DNA of 64,000 nt from JADZAI01 sp047602465 (lineage in GTDB: Bacteria; Pseudomonadota; Alphaproteobacteria; Micropepsales; Micropepsaceae): assembly GCA_047602465.1 (NCBI GenBank), contig JASGHF010000001.1, positions 186,001-250,000 of the forward strand. The letters are read 5' to 3'. Numbering within the stretch: position 1 is the stretch's first letter; the number at the start of each line of letters is the position of its first letter. The notes under the pieces are model-generated. The model did not search any database and was not told the origin of the DNA. It saw only the letters and a list, made by a program, of their open reading frames with translations. A program made the position numbers and the translations under genes. Of the stretch, positions 43,229 through 52,210 are shown one piece after another.

Positions 43229-44049
43229 CTGAGACGGCTGAGACCGAAGGGCAGGGCGAAGACCCGGTCTTCGACCTGACCTTGCCGGCTGCCGCGTCTG
43301 GCGAAACGCTGATCGTCGACGTCGACGGCTTTGAAGGTCCGCTGGACCTGCTGCTGACGCTTGCGCGGTCGCAGCGCGTGGACCTGCGCAAGATTTCGAT
43401 CGTGACGCTGGTCGATCAGTATCTGGAATTCATCGCGGCGCTGAAGGGGGCAGACCTCGATCTGGCGGCGGACTATCTCGTGATGGCGTCGTGGCTGGCT
43501 TATCTGAAGTCACGCCTGCTTCTACCGAAGCCCGAAAAGGCGAGCGACGAGCCGAGCGGCGAGGAAATGGCGGCGCGGCTGGCGTTCCGGCTGCAGCGCC
43601 TGCAGGCGATGCGCGAGGCCGGCGGACGCCTGATGGCGCGCGACCGTCTGGGCCGCGACGTGTTTTTCCGGGGCGAGCCGGAGGGCGTGCGTATCGTCCG
43701 GACGCCGCAATGGTCGGATTCCATCTTCGATCTGCTGAAAGCCTATTCCGATCAGCGCACCCGGACGCTGGGCGTCCGCATGGCGGTGAAGCGGGCGCCG
43801 GTGTTCGCCATCGACGAGGCGCGCAAGCGGCTGGAGCGGATGATCGGCATGGCGGTCGACTGGAGCCGCCTCGACACCTTCATTCCCGATGCGATGCAGG
43901 ATTTGTCGCGCAGCGCGCTGGCGAGCATGTTTTCGGCCAGCCTGGAGATGGCGAAGGACGGAAGGCTGGAGCTGCGGCAGCTTTCGACCTTCGGGCCGAT
44001 CTTCCTGCGCCGCCCGACCGGCCCCCGGCTGGTCCAGGACGAAACTTGA
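43225..44049 (+). CDS. scpA: Segregation and condensation protein A
   Basis: 274 residues, kleisin family. The N-terminal signature FEGPLDLLLTLARSQRVDLR is at about 32-51, with DYLVMASWLAYLKSRLLLP after it. The C-terminal part forms the winged helix that binds Smc. With ScpB and Smc it compacts and separates chromosomes. It is translationally coupled to nagZ and 36 nt upstream of scpB. Confidence 0.93.
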   Translation: MTETAETEGQGEDPVFDLTLPAAASGETLIVDVDGFEGPLDLLLTLARSQRVDLRKISIVTLVDQYLEFIAALKGADLDLAADYLVMASWLAYLKSRLLLPKPEKASDEPSGEEMAARLAFRLQRLQAMREAGGRLMARDRLGRDVFFRGEPEGVRIVRTPQWSDSIFDLLKAYSDQRTRTLGVRMAVKRAPVFAIDEARKRLERMIGMAVDWSRLDTFIPDAMQDLSRSALASMFSASLEMAKDGRLELRQLSTFGPIFLRRPTGPRLVQDET

Positions 44050-44085
44050 CGCGGCGACGCCGAACCCTGAAGGACTTGGCTTGAA

Positions 44086-44877
44086 ATGAGTGCTGTGGCG
44101 GCTGTCAGTTTGGAACCCATGCCCGAGCCTGAAGAACCCGAAGTCGTGGCCGCAGAGGTCGAGGTGGAAGCCGAGATCGAGGTCGAGGCGGAAGCCGAGG
44201 CCGAAGCCGAAGCCGAAGCTGTCGTGTCTGAGGCCGATCTCGACACGGGGCTGCACCTGCGGATGCTGGAAGCGCTTCTGTTTGCCGCCGCCGAACCGCT
44301 GGACGAGGCGACGATGAAGGCGCGCCTGCCGAAAGAGGCGAACCTTGCGGGGCTGCTGGACGAGCTTCAGGCGCTGTATCAGCCGCGCGGCGTAAACCTC
44401 GTTAAAGTCTCAGGAAAATGGGCGATGCGGACGGCGTCCGACCTCGCTTTCCTGTTGCGGAAGGAGACCGTCGAGCAACGCCGCCTGTCGCGCGCCGGTA
44501 TCGAGACGCTGGCGATCGTGGCTTATCATCAGCCCGTGACCCGCGCCGAGATCGAGGAAATTCGCGGCGTCGGCGTCTCCAAGGGGACGCTGGACCTGCT
44601 GCTGGAGATCGGCTGGGTGCGGCCGCGTGGACGCCGCCGGACGCCGGGCCGCCCGGTCACCTATGGCACCACCGAAGCCTTCCTCCAGCATTTCGGCATG
44701 GACCGGGTCGGCGATCTGCCGGGCATGGACGAACTGAAGGCGGCGGGTCTGCTGGATTCGTCGGTGCCCGCCGGTTTTGCGGTGCCTAGCCCCAGCGACA
44801 TGCTCAGCCCCGACGAAGACCCGCTGGACGAAGCCGATCTCGCCGATCTGCTGGCGCCGCGCGACGACGAGGGCTGA
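44086..44877 (+). CDS. scpB: Segregation and condensation protein B
   Basis: 263 residues. The winged-helix pair starts at about 58 with RMLEALLFAAAEPLDE; VSGKWAMRTA and AIVAYHQPVTRAEIEEIRGV are the family signatures. The 50 residues before it are an acidic Glu/Ala/Val low-complexity tail coded by near-perfect GAAGCC hexamers at 44170-44220, a likely slippage site. An internal start is possible. It works with ScpA and Smc. Confidence 0.92.
   Translation: MSAVAAVSLEPMPEPEEPEVVAAEVEVEAEIEVEAEAEAEAEAEAVVSEADLDTGLHLRMLEALLFAAAEPLDEATMKARLPKEANLAGLLDELQALYQPRGVNLVKVSGKWAMRTASDLAFLLRKETVEQRRLSRAGIETLAIVAYHQPVTRAEIEEIRGVGVSKGTLDLLLEIGWVRPRGRRRTPGRPVTYGTTEAFLQHFGMDRVGDLPGMDELKAAGLLDSSVPAGFAVPSPSDMLSPDEDPLDEADLADLLAPRDDEG
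44170..44220 (+). repeat. Imperfect GAAGCC/GAGGCC hexamer run
   Basis: Six-base units coding Glu-Ala repeated within the scpB N-terminus. Unit number may vary without changing the frame. Confidence 0.6.
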
Positions 44878-44915
44878 GGCTAGTCTTGCGATCCGCTCGC
44901 AGTTAAAAGCGCGCC

Positions 44916-45947
44916 ATGCCCGGAACGCCGATCGTTTCCTTGAGCGGCGCCGGCAAGAGCTACGGTTCCCGGCGTGTCGCTGACGATATCTCGTTCGAGG
45001 TCGAGGCGGGCGAGATCGTCTGTCTGCTGGGCGCCTCCGGATCGGGCAAATCCACCATTCTCAGGATGATCGCGGGCGTCGAGCGCGCGGATGGCGGCAC
45101 GGTCCGGATCGGCGGCGTCGAGGTGGACTCGCCCGGCGCGTTCGTGCCGCCGGAAAAGCGGCGGGTCGGGTTGGTGTTCCAGGACCTTGCGCTGTTTCCG
45201 CATCTCGACGCGACGGCCAATGCGGCGTTCGGGTTGTACCGTGCGCCGCGTGCCGAGGCGCAGGCGCAGGCGGCGGCGTTGCTGGATCTGGTCGGCCTGA
45301 AGGGCCAGGCACGGGCGTTTCCGCATCAGCTTTCCGGCGGCGAGCAGCAGCGGCTGGCGGTCGCGCGGGCGCTGGCGCCGCGGCCGCAGGTGATGCTGCT
45401 GGATGAGCCGTTCTCGGGCCTCGACGACCGCCTGCGCGATACCGTGCGGAGCGAGGTGCTGAGCGCGTTGCGGGCCGAGCATGCGGCGACAGTGTTCGTG
45501 ACGCATGATCCGGACGAGGCGCTGCGCAGCGCCGACCGGATCGTGCTGCTGCGGGCCGGGCGGATCGTCCAGATCGGGACGCCGGATGACCTGCTGCGGG
45601 CGCCGGCGGATCTTGGCGCGGCATCGTTCATGTCGGCCATGACGACCCTTGGCGGCGTGGTGTCCGGCGGCACAGTGATGACGCCGTTCGGGCCTGTCGC
45701 GGCGGCGGCTGCGGACGGGACGGCGGTGACCGTCGCATGGCGGCAGCGCGATTTCGCCGTGGCGGAGGGCGGAGCCGCCGTGACGGTCGGGCATGCGGCG
45801 CTGGCGTCGGACGGGTGGCATGTGACGGGTATGACGGGGGACGGCTTGCGGGTGTCGTGCGTGCTGGATGCGGCCTCGCCGGTCCGTGCCGGAGATGTGA
45901 TCGCGCTGACGGCGAAACCCGGACACGGATTCACCTTTCCCGCCTGA
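44916..45947 (+). CDS. ABC transporter ATPase, FbpC/PotA-like, without partner genes
   Basis: 343 residues. Walker A GASGSGKST, Q-loop VFQDLALFPHL, signature LSGGEQQRLAVARAL, Walker B VMLLDEP and the switch His (VTHDPDEA) are complete. A C-terminal TOBE-like beta domain follows from about 235, as in Fe(III), polyamine or sugar importers. No permease or binding-protein gene is in the window, and it interrupts the scpB-tatA order. The import substrate is unknown. Confidence 0.9.
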   Translation: MPGTPIVSLSGAGKSYGSRRVADDISFEVEAGEIVCLLGASGSGKSTILRMIAGVERADGGTVRIGGVEVDSPGAFVPPEKRRVGLVFQDLALFPHLDATANAAFGLYRAPRAEAQAQAAALLDLVGLKGQARAFPHQLSGGEQQRLAVARALAPRPQVMLLDEPFSGLDDRLRDTVRSEVLSALRAEHAATVFVTHDPDEALRSADRIVLLRAGRIVQIGTPDDLLRAPADLGAASFMSAMTTLGGVVSGGTVMTPFGPVAAAAADGTAVTVAWRQRDFAVAEGGAAVTVGHAALASDGWHVTGMTGDGLRVSCVLDAASPVRAGDVIALTAKPGHGFTFPA

Positions 45948-46039
45948 GGCTTGCGGGGATTCGTTGCGGCATTCCGCCGCAAATGCCAAAATGGCGAAAG
46001 TTTCAGCGCGCTAGATGCGCGCCTCAAGGAGTTGAGCAC

Positions 46040-46255
46040 ATGGGCTCTTTCAGCATCTGGCACATTCTCGTCGTCGTGGTTCTCGTCATGCTGCTGTTCG
46101 GCCGCGGCAAGATTTCCGAGCTGATGGGCGACGTCGCCAAGGGCATCAAGAATTTCCGCCAGGGCATGGCCGATGATCCCAAGCCCACCGCGCAGATCGG
46201 CGCGCCGGCCGAGAAGCCTGTCGACGCGGCCCGCACGGACGCCAACAAGGTCTGA
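46040..46255 (+). CDS. tatA: Sec-independent translocase protein TatA
   Basis: 71 residues from the ATG at 46040, preceded by AAGGAG. One N-terminal membrane helix (SIWHILVVVVLVMLLFGRGK) with the FGRGKI hinge is followed by an amphipathic helix and a charged tail. It oligomerises to form the Tat pore for folded proteins. tatB follows 32 nt later. Confidence 0.95.
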   Translation: MGSFSIWHILVVVVLVMLLFGRGKISELMGDVAKGIKNFRQGMADDPKPTAQIGAPAEKPVDAARTDANKV

Positions 46256-46287
46256 TGGCGCAGCGCGCCTGAGACGGCAGGACGCCG

Positions 46288-46695
46288 ATGTTCGATCTCG
46301 GCTGGGGTGAAATTCTCGTCATTGCGGTGGTCGCCATTCTGGTGGTCGGGCCGAAGGATTTGCCGCGCCTGATGAAGGGCATCGGCGAATGGGTGGGCAA
46401 GGCGCGCAAGATGGCGTCGCACTTCCAGGCCGGGGTCGACGAGATGATCCGTCAGGCCGAGCTGGAAGATCTGCGGAAAGACCTGAACACCATCCGCCGC
46501 GATCTGCGCGCGCCGATCGTCATGGACCCGCGCACCACGACCACGCCGCCGCCGGACAATCTGATGGTGTCGCTGGGCGAAACGGAAAAGGCGATCGAGC
46601 CTTTGCCGCTGCCGCCGCCCGCCGAAGGGCCGATCGCGCCGCCTGCGCCTGTCGAAGAGGCGAAAATCCTGCCGCCGAAAGCCGCCAACGAATGA
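46288..46695 (+). CDS. tatB: Sec-independent translocase protein TatB
   Basis: 135 residues. FDLGWGEILVIAVVAILVVG is the membrane helix with the conserved Glu, followed by GPKDLPRLMKGIGEW and a long amphipathic helix, then a Pro-rich tail. TatB forms the signal-peptide receptor with TatC. It overlaps tatC by 4 nt (ATGA). Confidence 0.95.
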   Translation: MFDLGWGEILVIAVVAILVVGPKDLPRLMKGIGEWVGKARKMASHFQAGVDEMIRQAELEDLRKDLNTIRRDLRAPIVMDPRTTTTPPPDNLMVSLGETEKAIEPLPLPPPAEGPIAPPAPVEEAKILPPKAANE

Positions 46696-47501
46696 GTGCG
46701 GCGCGCGATGAAAGCGAGATCGAGGCGAGCCGCGCGCCGCTTCTGGATCACCTGATCGAGCTGCGCTCGCGCCTGTTGTGGGCGGTGCTGGCGTTCTTCG
46801 TGTGCTTCATCGTCTGCTACGTCTTCGCGCACGACATCTACAATTTCCTCGCCCAGCCGCTGTATCACGCGCTGGAAGGGCAGCCGAACCAGCGCCTGAT
46901 CGCGACGGCGCCGCAGGAAACCTTCATCACCTATCTGTCGCTGTCGATGTGGGGCGGGGTGTTCCTGGCGTTCCCCGTGCTGGCTACGCAGATATGGCTG
47001 TTCGTCGCGCCCGGCCTCTACAAGGACGAGCGGTCGGCCTTTGCGCCGTATCTGGTCGCGACACCTGTGCTGTTCGTGATGGGCGCGGCGCTGGTGCTTT
47101 ACGTCATCATGCCGATGGCGCTCGGCTTCCTGCTGAGCTTCCAGGCGCCCGCTGCGCCGGGGCAGTTGCCGATCCAGCTGGAGGCCAAGGTCTCGGAATA
47201 TTTCAGCCTGACCATGTCGCTGATGTTCGCGTTCGGGCTTTGCTTCCAGCTGCCCGTGGCGCTGACCCTGCTGGGGCGGGTGGGGATCGTGACGAGCGGC
47301 GGCCTTTCCAGGGCGCGGCGCTATGCCATTGTCGGCGTCTTTATCGTCGCCGGCATCCTGACGCCGCCGGATGTGCTGAGCCAGTTCGCGCTCGCGGTGC
47401 CGGTGCTGCTGCTCTACGAAATCTCGATCTGGCTGGTGAAGGCCAGCGAGAAGCGCCGGGCCGCGCCCGACGCAGACGCTTCGGCTTCGCCGGAATCCTG
47501 A
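46692..47501 (+). CDS. tatC: Sec-independent translocase protein TatC
   Basis: 269 residues with six membrane helices. LLDHLIELRSRLLWAV starts the first helix with the twin-arginine-binding Glu-Leu-Arg region. QETFITYLSLSMWGG and FALGLC-like FAFGLCFQLPV are family blocks. It recognises twin-arginine signal peptides. The start is the ATG overlapping the tatB stop; the open frame before it is a shadow. Confidence 0.95.
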   Translation: MSAARDESEIEASRAPLLDHLIELRSRLLWAVLAFFVCFIVCYVFAHDIYNFLAQPLYHALEGQPNQRLIATAPQETFITYLSLSMWGGVFLAFPVLATQIWLFVAPGLYKDERSAFAPYLVATPVLFVMGAALVLYVIMPMALGFLLSFQAPAAPGQLPIQLEAKVSEYFSLTMSLMFAFGLCFQLPVALTLLGRVGIVTSGGLSRARRYAIVGVFIVAGILTPPDVLSQFALAVPVLLLYEISIWLVKASEKRRAAPDADASASPES

Positions 47502-47576
47502 GTTTAGGCCCTCCCCAAGCGGTGCGGCGGGGCCTATAGCTCACCCACGCCGAATCCCCGTCTTATCCGTAGTCAC

Positions 47577-48854
47577 ATGCACGACATTCGTTTCATCCGC
47601 GACAATCCCGCAGCCTTTGACGCAGGCCTCGCCAAGCGCTCGCTGGCGCCGCAGTCCAAAGCCATTCTGGCGCTGGACACGATCTCGCGCGCCGTGACGA
47701 CGAAGCTGCAGGAGTTGCAGGCCCGCCGGAACGAGGCGTCGAAGCAGGTCGGCGCGGCCAAGGCGAAGAAAGACGAGGCGGAAGCCGCGCGCCTGATGGC
47801 CGAAGTGGCTGAGATCAAGGACGCGCTGACCGCCGGTGAACTGGAAGAGAAGGCGCGCCAGCGCGCGGTCGCCGACGCTTTGGCGGCGATCCCCAATCTG
47901 CCTGCCGATGACGTGCCGCCGGGCAAGGACGAGAACGACAATGTCGAGCGCCACGCCCATGGCGAGGCGCGGGTGCCGAACTTCGCGGCGAAGGAGCATT
48001 TCGACATCGGCGAGGCGCTGGGCCTGATGGATTTCGAGACGGCGTCGAAGATGTCCGGCGCGCGGTTCGTCATCACGCGAGGCCAGTTGGCGCGGCTGGA
48101 GCGGGCGCTCGGCAATTTCATGCTGGATCTGCACACGAGCGAATTCGGCTATACCGAGACCAATCCGCCGATGCTGGTGCGTGACGATGCGGTGTTCGGC
48201 ACGGGGCAGCTGCCCAAATTCGCGGAAGACCTGTTCCGGACCGAAAACGGGTTCTGGCTGATCCCCACGGCGGAAGTCTCGCTGACCAATCAGGTGCGTG
48301 AAGCGATCCTGAGCGAAGCCGAACTGCCCAAGCGCTACACGGCGCTGACGCCGTGTTTCCGGTCCGAGGCCGGATCGGCTGGGCGCGATACGCGCGGGAT
48401 GATCCGGCAGCACCAGTTCTCGAAGGTCGAGCTGGTGTCGATCACCACGCCGGACCAGTCCGATGCCGAGCATGAGCGCATGACGCAGGCGGCGGAGGAG
48501 GTTCTGAAGCGTCTTGGCCTGTCGTTCAGGACAATGACGCTGTGCGCGGGCGACATGGGGTTCTCGGCGCGCAAGACCTACGACATCGAAGTGTGGCTGC
48601 CGGGGCAGGGGCGTTATCGCGAAATCTCGTCCTGCTCGAACTGCGGCGACTTCCAGGCGCGGCGCATGGATGCGCGCTATCGCCCCGCCGGCGAGAAGGG
48701 CACGCGGTTCGTCCATACGCTGAACGGGTCGGGCCTTGCGGTCGGGCGCACGCTGATCGCGGTGATGGAGAACTATCAGCAGGGCAATGGCACGATCGCC
48801 GTGCCGGATGCGCTGAAGCCCTATATGGGCGGGATCGAGGTCATCGGTGGCTAA
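47577..48854 (+). CDS. serS: Seryl-tRNA synthetase
   Basis: 425 residues. The N-terminal coiled-coil arm (about 25-105, many Lys/Glu/Ala) grips the tRNA. Class II motif 2 (TPCFRSEAGSAGRDTRGMIR) and motif 3 (NGSGLAVGRTLIAVMENYQ) are intact. It charges tRNA-Ser and the selenocysteine tRNA. surE overlaps its 3' end by 8 nt. Confidence 0.97.
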   Translation: MHDIRFIRDNPAAFDAGLAKRSLAPQSKAILALDTISRAVTTKLQELQARRNEASKQVGAAKAKKDEAEAARLMAEVAEIKDALTAGELEEKARQRAVADALAAIPNLPADDVPPGKDENDNVERHAHGEARVPNFAAKEHFDIGEALGLMDFETASKMSGARFVITRGQLARLERALGNFMLDLHTSEFGYTETNPPMLVRDDAVFGTGQLPKFAEDLFRTENGFWLIPTAEVSLTNQVREAILSEAELPKRYTALTPCFRSEAGSAGRDTRGMIRQHQFSKVELVSITTPDQSDAEHERMTQAAEEVLKRLGLSFRTMTLCAGDMGFSARKTYDIEVWLPGQGRYREISSCSNCGDFQARRMDARYRPAGEKGTRFVHTLNGSGLAVGRTLIAVMENYQQGNGTIAVPDALKPYMGGIEVIGG

Positions 48855-49731
48855 GGCCAAGGCGAAAGCCGCCCCCAGGGAGAAAGCCAAGGCGGACAAG
48901 GATGGCTGGCGTCCGCTGCGTATCCTCGTTTCGAACGATGACGGCATTCACGCGCCGGGCCTGAAGATCGCCGAGAAGATCGCGCGGGCGCTGAGCGACG
49001 ATGTCTGGATTATCGCGCCGGAAACCGAGCAGAGCGGGGCGTCGCATTCGCTGACGCTGTCGCATCCGCTGCGCATCCGGAAGGTTTCGGCGAAGAAGTA
49101 CGCGGTGGACGGCACGCCAACCGACTGCGTCATGATGGGCGTGCTGCACATCATGAAGGATGCGCGGCCCGATCTGGTGATCTCGGGCGTCAATCGCGGA
49201 TCGAACATCGCCGACGACGTGACCTATTCCGGCACCATCGCGGCGGCGATGGAGGGCACGGTGCTGGGCATTCCGTCCGTGGCGATGAGCCAGGCGTTCA
49301 GCTTCGACCAGCATGTGCAGGTGCGCTGGAGCGCCGCCGAGACATTCGGGCCGGATGTGATCCGCAAGCTGCTGGCGGCGGGATGGCCCAAGGAAGTTCT
49401 GGTCAACATCAACTTCCCCGACCGGACGCCGGACAAGGTGGAAGGCGTGCGCGTGACCAGCCAGGGCAAGCGCGACCAGGCGACGCTGGCGATCGATGAG
49501 CGCATCGACGCGCGGGGCAATCCGTATTTCTGGATCGGCTTCAAGCGCATCCTGTCCAACCCGCCGGCGGGGACGGATCTGCGGGCGATCTATGACGGCT
49601 TCGTCTCGGTGACGCCGCTGCACCTGAACCTGACGGAGCAGGCGACTCTGGCGCCGTTCGAGAAGGTGCTGGGCACGCCGCCCAGGAAGCCCCGCAAGGG
49701 CAAGCCGCAGCCCAAGGCGATCATCGGCTGA
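48847..49731 (+). CDS. surE: 5'/3'-nucleotidase SurE with N-terminal extension
   Basis: 294 residues from a GTG that overlaps serS. The catalytic part starts at about 26 (RILVSNDDGIHAPGL, metal-binding Asp pair) and has APETEQSGASHSLTL and VISGVNRGSNIADDVTYSG. The first 24 residues form a Lys/Ala-rich tail absent from most SurE proteins; no other start codon is available between it and the core. It hydrolyses nucleoside monophosphates. surE-pcm-nlpD order is as in E. coli. Confidence 0.95.
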   Translation: MAKAKAKAAPREKAKADKDGWRPLRILVSNDDGIHAPGLKIAEKIARALSDDVWIIAPETEQSGASHSLTLSHPLRIRKVSAKKYAVDGTPTDCVMMGVLHIMKDARPDLVISGVNRGSNIADDVTYSGTIAAAMEGTVLGIPSVAMSQAFSFDQHVQVRWSAAETFGPDVIRKLLAAGWPKEVLVNINFPDRTPDKVEGVRVTSQGKRDQATLAIDERIDARGNPYFWIGFKRILSNPPAGTDLRAIYDGFVSVTPLHLNLTEQATLAPFEKVLGTPPRKPRKGKPQPKAIIG

Positions 49732-49735
49732 CCCG

Positions 49736-50383
49736 ATGACCGACGCGCCGTCGCCCGACCTGATCCGCCTCATCATGGAGCTGAGGCATCAGGGCGTGAC
49801 GGACGCGCGGGTGCTGGACGCGATGGAGCGGGTGCCGCGGGCGGTCTATGTCGGCCCCGAACAAGCGCACGCGGCGTATGAGAACCGGCCCCTCCATATT
49901 GGCTGCGGGCAGACGATCAGCCAGCCCTACATCGTCGGCCTGATGACCCACGCCTTGCGGTTGGGCGAGCGGATGAAGGTGCTGGAGATCGGGACCGGGT
50001 CCGGCTACCAGACCGCGATCCTCGCGCGCATGGCGTTGCGGGTTTATACCGTCGAGCGGTTCAGGCCGCTGATGAGGATCGCGGAGCAACGCTTTAAAGA
50101 AGAAAGCATTTCCAACGTCGTGACGCGTCATGGCGATGGCTATGAAGGCTGGCCCGAACAGGCGCCGTTCGATCGCATTCTGGTCTCGTGCGCCGCGCCG
50201 GAACTGCCGCAGAACCTGATCGACCAGTTGAAGCCGGGCGGCGTCATGGTGTGTCCGGTCGGGCCGCCGGACGCCGCTCAGGTTTTGTTAAGGCTAACCA
50301 AGCAGGATGCCGGACGAGAGGTCGATAGCCTCGGTTTTGTCGCGTTTGTGCCGATGATGCAGGGGGTGGCGCGCGACGGCTGA
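49736..50383 (+). CDS. pcm: Protein-L-isoaspartate O-methyltransferase
   Basis: 215 residues. Rossmann methyltransferase with SAM motif VLEIGTGSGYQTAILA, the family N-terminal CGQTISQPYIVGLM segment, and FDRILVSCAAPELP. It repairs isoaspartyl residues in aged proteins. It lies 4 nt after surE, completing the stress-repair pair seen in many proteobacteria. Confidence 0.95.
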   Translation: MTDAPSPDLIRLIMELRHQGVTDARVLDAMERVPRAVYVGPEQAHAAYENRPLHIGCGQTISQPYIVGLMTHALRLGERMKVLEIGTGSGYQTAILARMALRVYTVERFRPLMRIAEQRFKEESISNVVTRHGDGYEGWPEQAPFDRILVSCAAPELPQNLIDQLKPGGVMVCPVGPPDAAQVLLRLTKQDAGREVDSLGFVAFVPMMQGVARDG

Positions 50384-50414
50384 GCGGGCCTTGGACCTAA
50401 CGAGGAAGCCAGTC

Positions 50415-51506
50415 ATGCGTGCCCCCGCCGCCATTTTCCGCGCCGTCATCGTCGTTTCGATCATGCAGTTCGCGACCGCCTGCGCGAGCTATTCGGGTTT
50501 CAATCCGTTCGACGGAGATCCCAACGGGCCGCCGCCGTCGCCGAAGATGTGGGACGGCGCCTATGGCGGCGACCAGCCGAATTCTGCCTACGCCAATGCC
50601 GGATACGGCGATGGCGCTGTCACGCGCCGGGCCTCCGCGCCTGCCGAGCGGGTGACCCGGGCGCCGTCGAACGCCGGATCGCGTGACGGGAATTACGGCA
50701 CCGACCGGGTGGAATCCGCGGCGCTGCCGCCGCCGGGAGAGTATGCCGAGGCGCCGCGCCGTCCCGAGCCGAGCTATCCACAGGAAAGCGAAGATCGCGG
50801 CCGCGCCGACCGGACCCTGACGACGAGCAAAGGCACCGCCGCCGCCGAGGCGACCGGCGCCATGCACAAGGTGAAGAGCGGCGAGGAATTGAGCGACGTC
50901 GCCGACGCCTATGGCGTGCGCGAAGTCGACATCATCAAGGCGAACGGCTTGAAGCCGCCATACAGCCTGAAGGCGGGGCAGAAGCTGAAAATCCCAGGCC
51001 GCGCGGAAGCCAAAGCTCCGCGCGAAGGCGAGTATGTGAAGGAAGGCGAGGCCGCAGTGCCGCAGCCCAAGCCCGCCAAGGCGGCGCCTGCGCCCGCGCC
51101 GGCTGAAACGGCGAGCGCGGAGGGACCGCGGTTCGACTGGCCGGTTTCGGGCAAGGTGATCTCGAGCTTCGGTTCGGGCGCTGACGGCCTCTACAACGAG
51201 GGCATCAATATCGCGGTCGCGTCGGGTACGCCGGTGAAGGCGGCCGCCGGCGGTACGGTGCGCTATGCGGGCAACGAACTGCGCGGCTATGGCAATCTGG
51301 TGCTGATCGAGCATGCGGGCGGGTATGTGACCGCCTACGCGCATAACCAGACGCTGACCGTGAAGCGGGGCGACAAGGTGGCGCGGGGCGACGTGATCGC
51401 GCGCGCCGGGCAGACGGGCAATGTGAAATCGCCCCAGGTCCATTTCGAGATCCGCAAGGGCACGAAGTCGATTGACCCGAAGAAGATGCTGGTCGCGCGG
51501 CGCTAG
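50415..51506 (+). CDS. LysM and degenerate M23/LytM protein (NlpD-like)
   Basis: 363 residues from the ATG at 50415, with GAGGAAG upstream. An export signal ends at FATACASYS, a weak lipobox with Cys. A disordered Pro/Gly region is followed by a LysM domain at about 148-195 (HKVKSGEELSDVADAYGV) and a LytM domain from about 237. The metal ligands are changed: the HxGID site is NEGIN and the HxH site is QVH. It should therefore bind peptidoglycan and activate an amidase rather than cut, as NlpD and EnvC do. Its stop shares CTAG with the convergent gene. Confidence 0.88.
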   Translation: MRAPAAIFRAVIVVSIMQFATACASYSGFNPFDGDPNGPPPSPKMWDGAYGGDQPNSAYANAGYGDGAVTRRASAPAERVTRAPSNAGSRDGNYGTDRVESAALPPPGEYAEAPRRPEPSYPQESEDRGRADRTLTTSKGTAAAEATGAMHKVKSGEELSDVADAYGVREVDIIKANGLKPPYSLKAGQKLKIPGRAEAKAPREGEYVKEGEAAVPQPKPAKAAPAPAPAETASAEGPRFDWPVSGKVISSFGSGADGLYNEGINIAVASGTPVKAAAGGTVRYAGNELRGYGNLVLIEHAGGYVTAYAHNQTLTVKRGDKVARGDVIARAGQTGNVKSPQVHFEIRKGTKSIDPKKMLVARR

Positions 51507-52210
51507 CGCCGGCGAACGGCGAGGTAAAGCTCGCTGGCCAGCCAGCTTCCCAGATTGAATGGACTGTAGCGGCGCTTCACCAGGATGAAGCGCGCGCGTA
51601 TGGCGCGTTCGAAGGCGCGTTGATCGAAACCGAGATGGGCGTGGAGGTAAGGCCGCCCGTCGGCGAGGTCGTGAGGTATGCGCGTGGGCGGCCGGCCGAA
51701 AGCGGCGGCGAGGACGCGGCCGATCCGTGCGTCTTCTGCGCCGTAGCGGCGGCTCATGCGGAACGCGCCTTTGGCGAGGGCTGGCGGGCCGGTTTCGACG
51801 GGGACACCGAGAACGATGAGGCCGTCCGGCGCGGCGACCCGTTCGATCTCGTTCAGGGCGTGGTCGAAGGCGGCTGACGGCAGATGTTCGAAGACTTCCG
51901 CGCAGACGATGAGGTCTGCGCCTGCCGGGATGGCGCTTTCATGCGGGACGACCGTGATGCGTGGGTGGCCGGCGGTGAGGCGTTCAGCCTCGGCGCGCAT
52001 GGCGGGTATCGGTTCGAAGCAGGTGATCTGAGCCTGAGGCCAATGGTCTGCGAGCGCGAGGGAGAGCGCGCCGTCGCCTGCGCCGTAGTCCACGATCGAG
52101 GTGGGTGATCCGGCGATCCCGGAAAGGCTGACGGCGTCTGCCAGGCGGCGGTTCTGGACCCAGCGTTTCAGCTGGCTGGCATCGCCGCGGGTCTGCCGCT
52201 CATAGCTCAA
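51503..52210 (-). CDS. Class I SAM-dependent methyltransferase
   Basis: 235 residues from a TTG at 52208-52210 that overlaps the ATPase stop (TTGA); no ATG fits. SAM motif SIVDYGAGDGALSLAL, acidic loop CFEPIPAM and motif DLIVCAEVFEHLPS are present, and a conserved Pro-rich post-motif follows. The substrate is unknown; relatives methylate small molecules or lipids. It is co-translated with the DUF815-type ATPase. Confidence 0.82.
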   Translation of the reverse strand: MSYERQTRGDASQLKRWVQNRRLADAVSLSGIAGSPTSIVDYGAGDGALSLALADHWPQAQITCFEPIPAMRAEAERLTAGHPRITVVPHESAIPAGADLIVCAEVFEHLPSAAFDHALNEIERVAAPDGLIVLGVPVETGPPALAKGAFRMSRRYGAEDARIGRVLAAAFGRPPTRIPHDLADGRPYLHAHLGFDQRAFERAIRARFILVKRRYSPFNLGSWLASELYLAVRRR

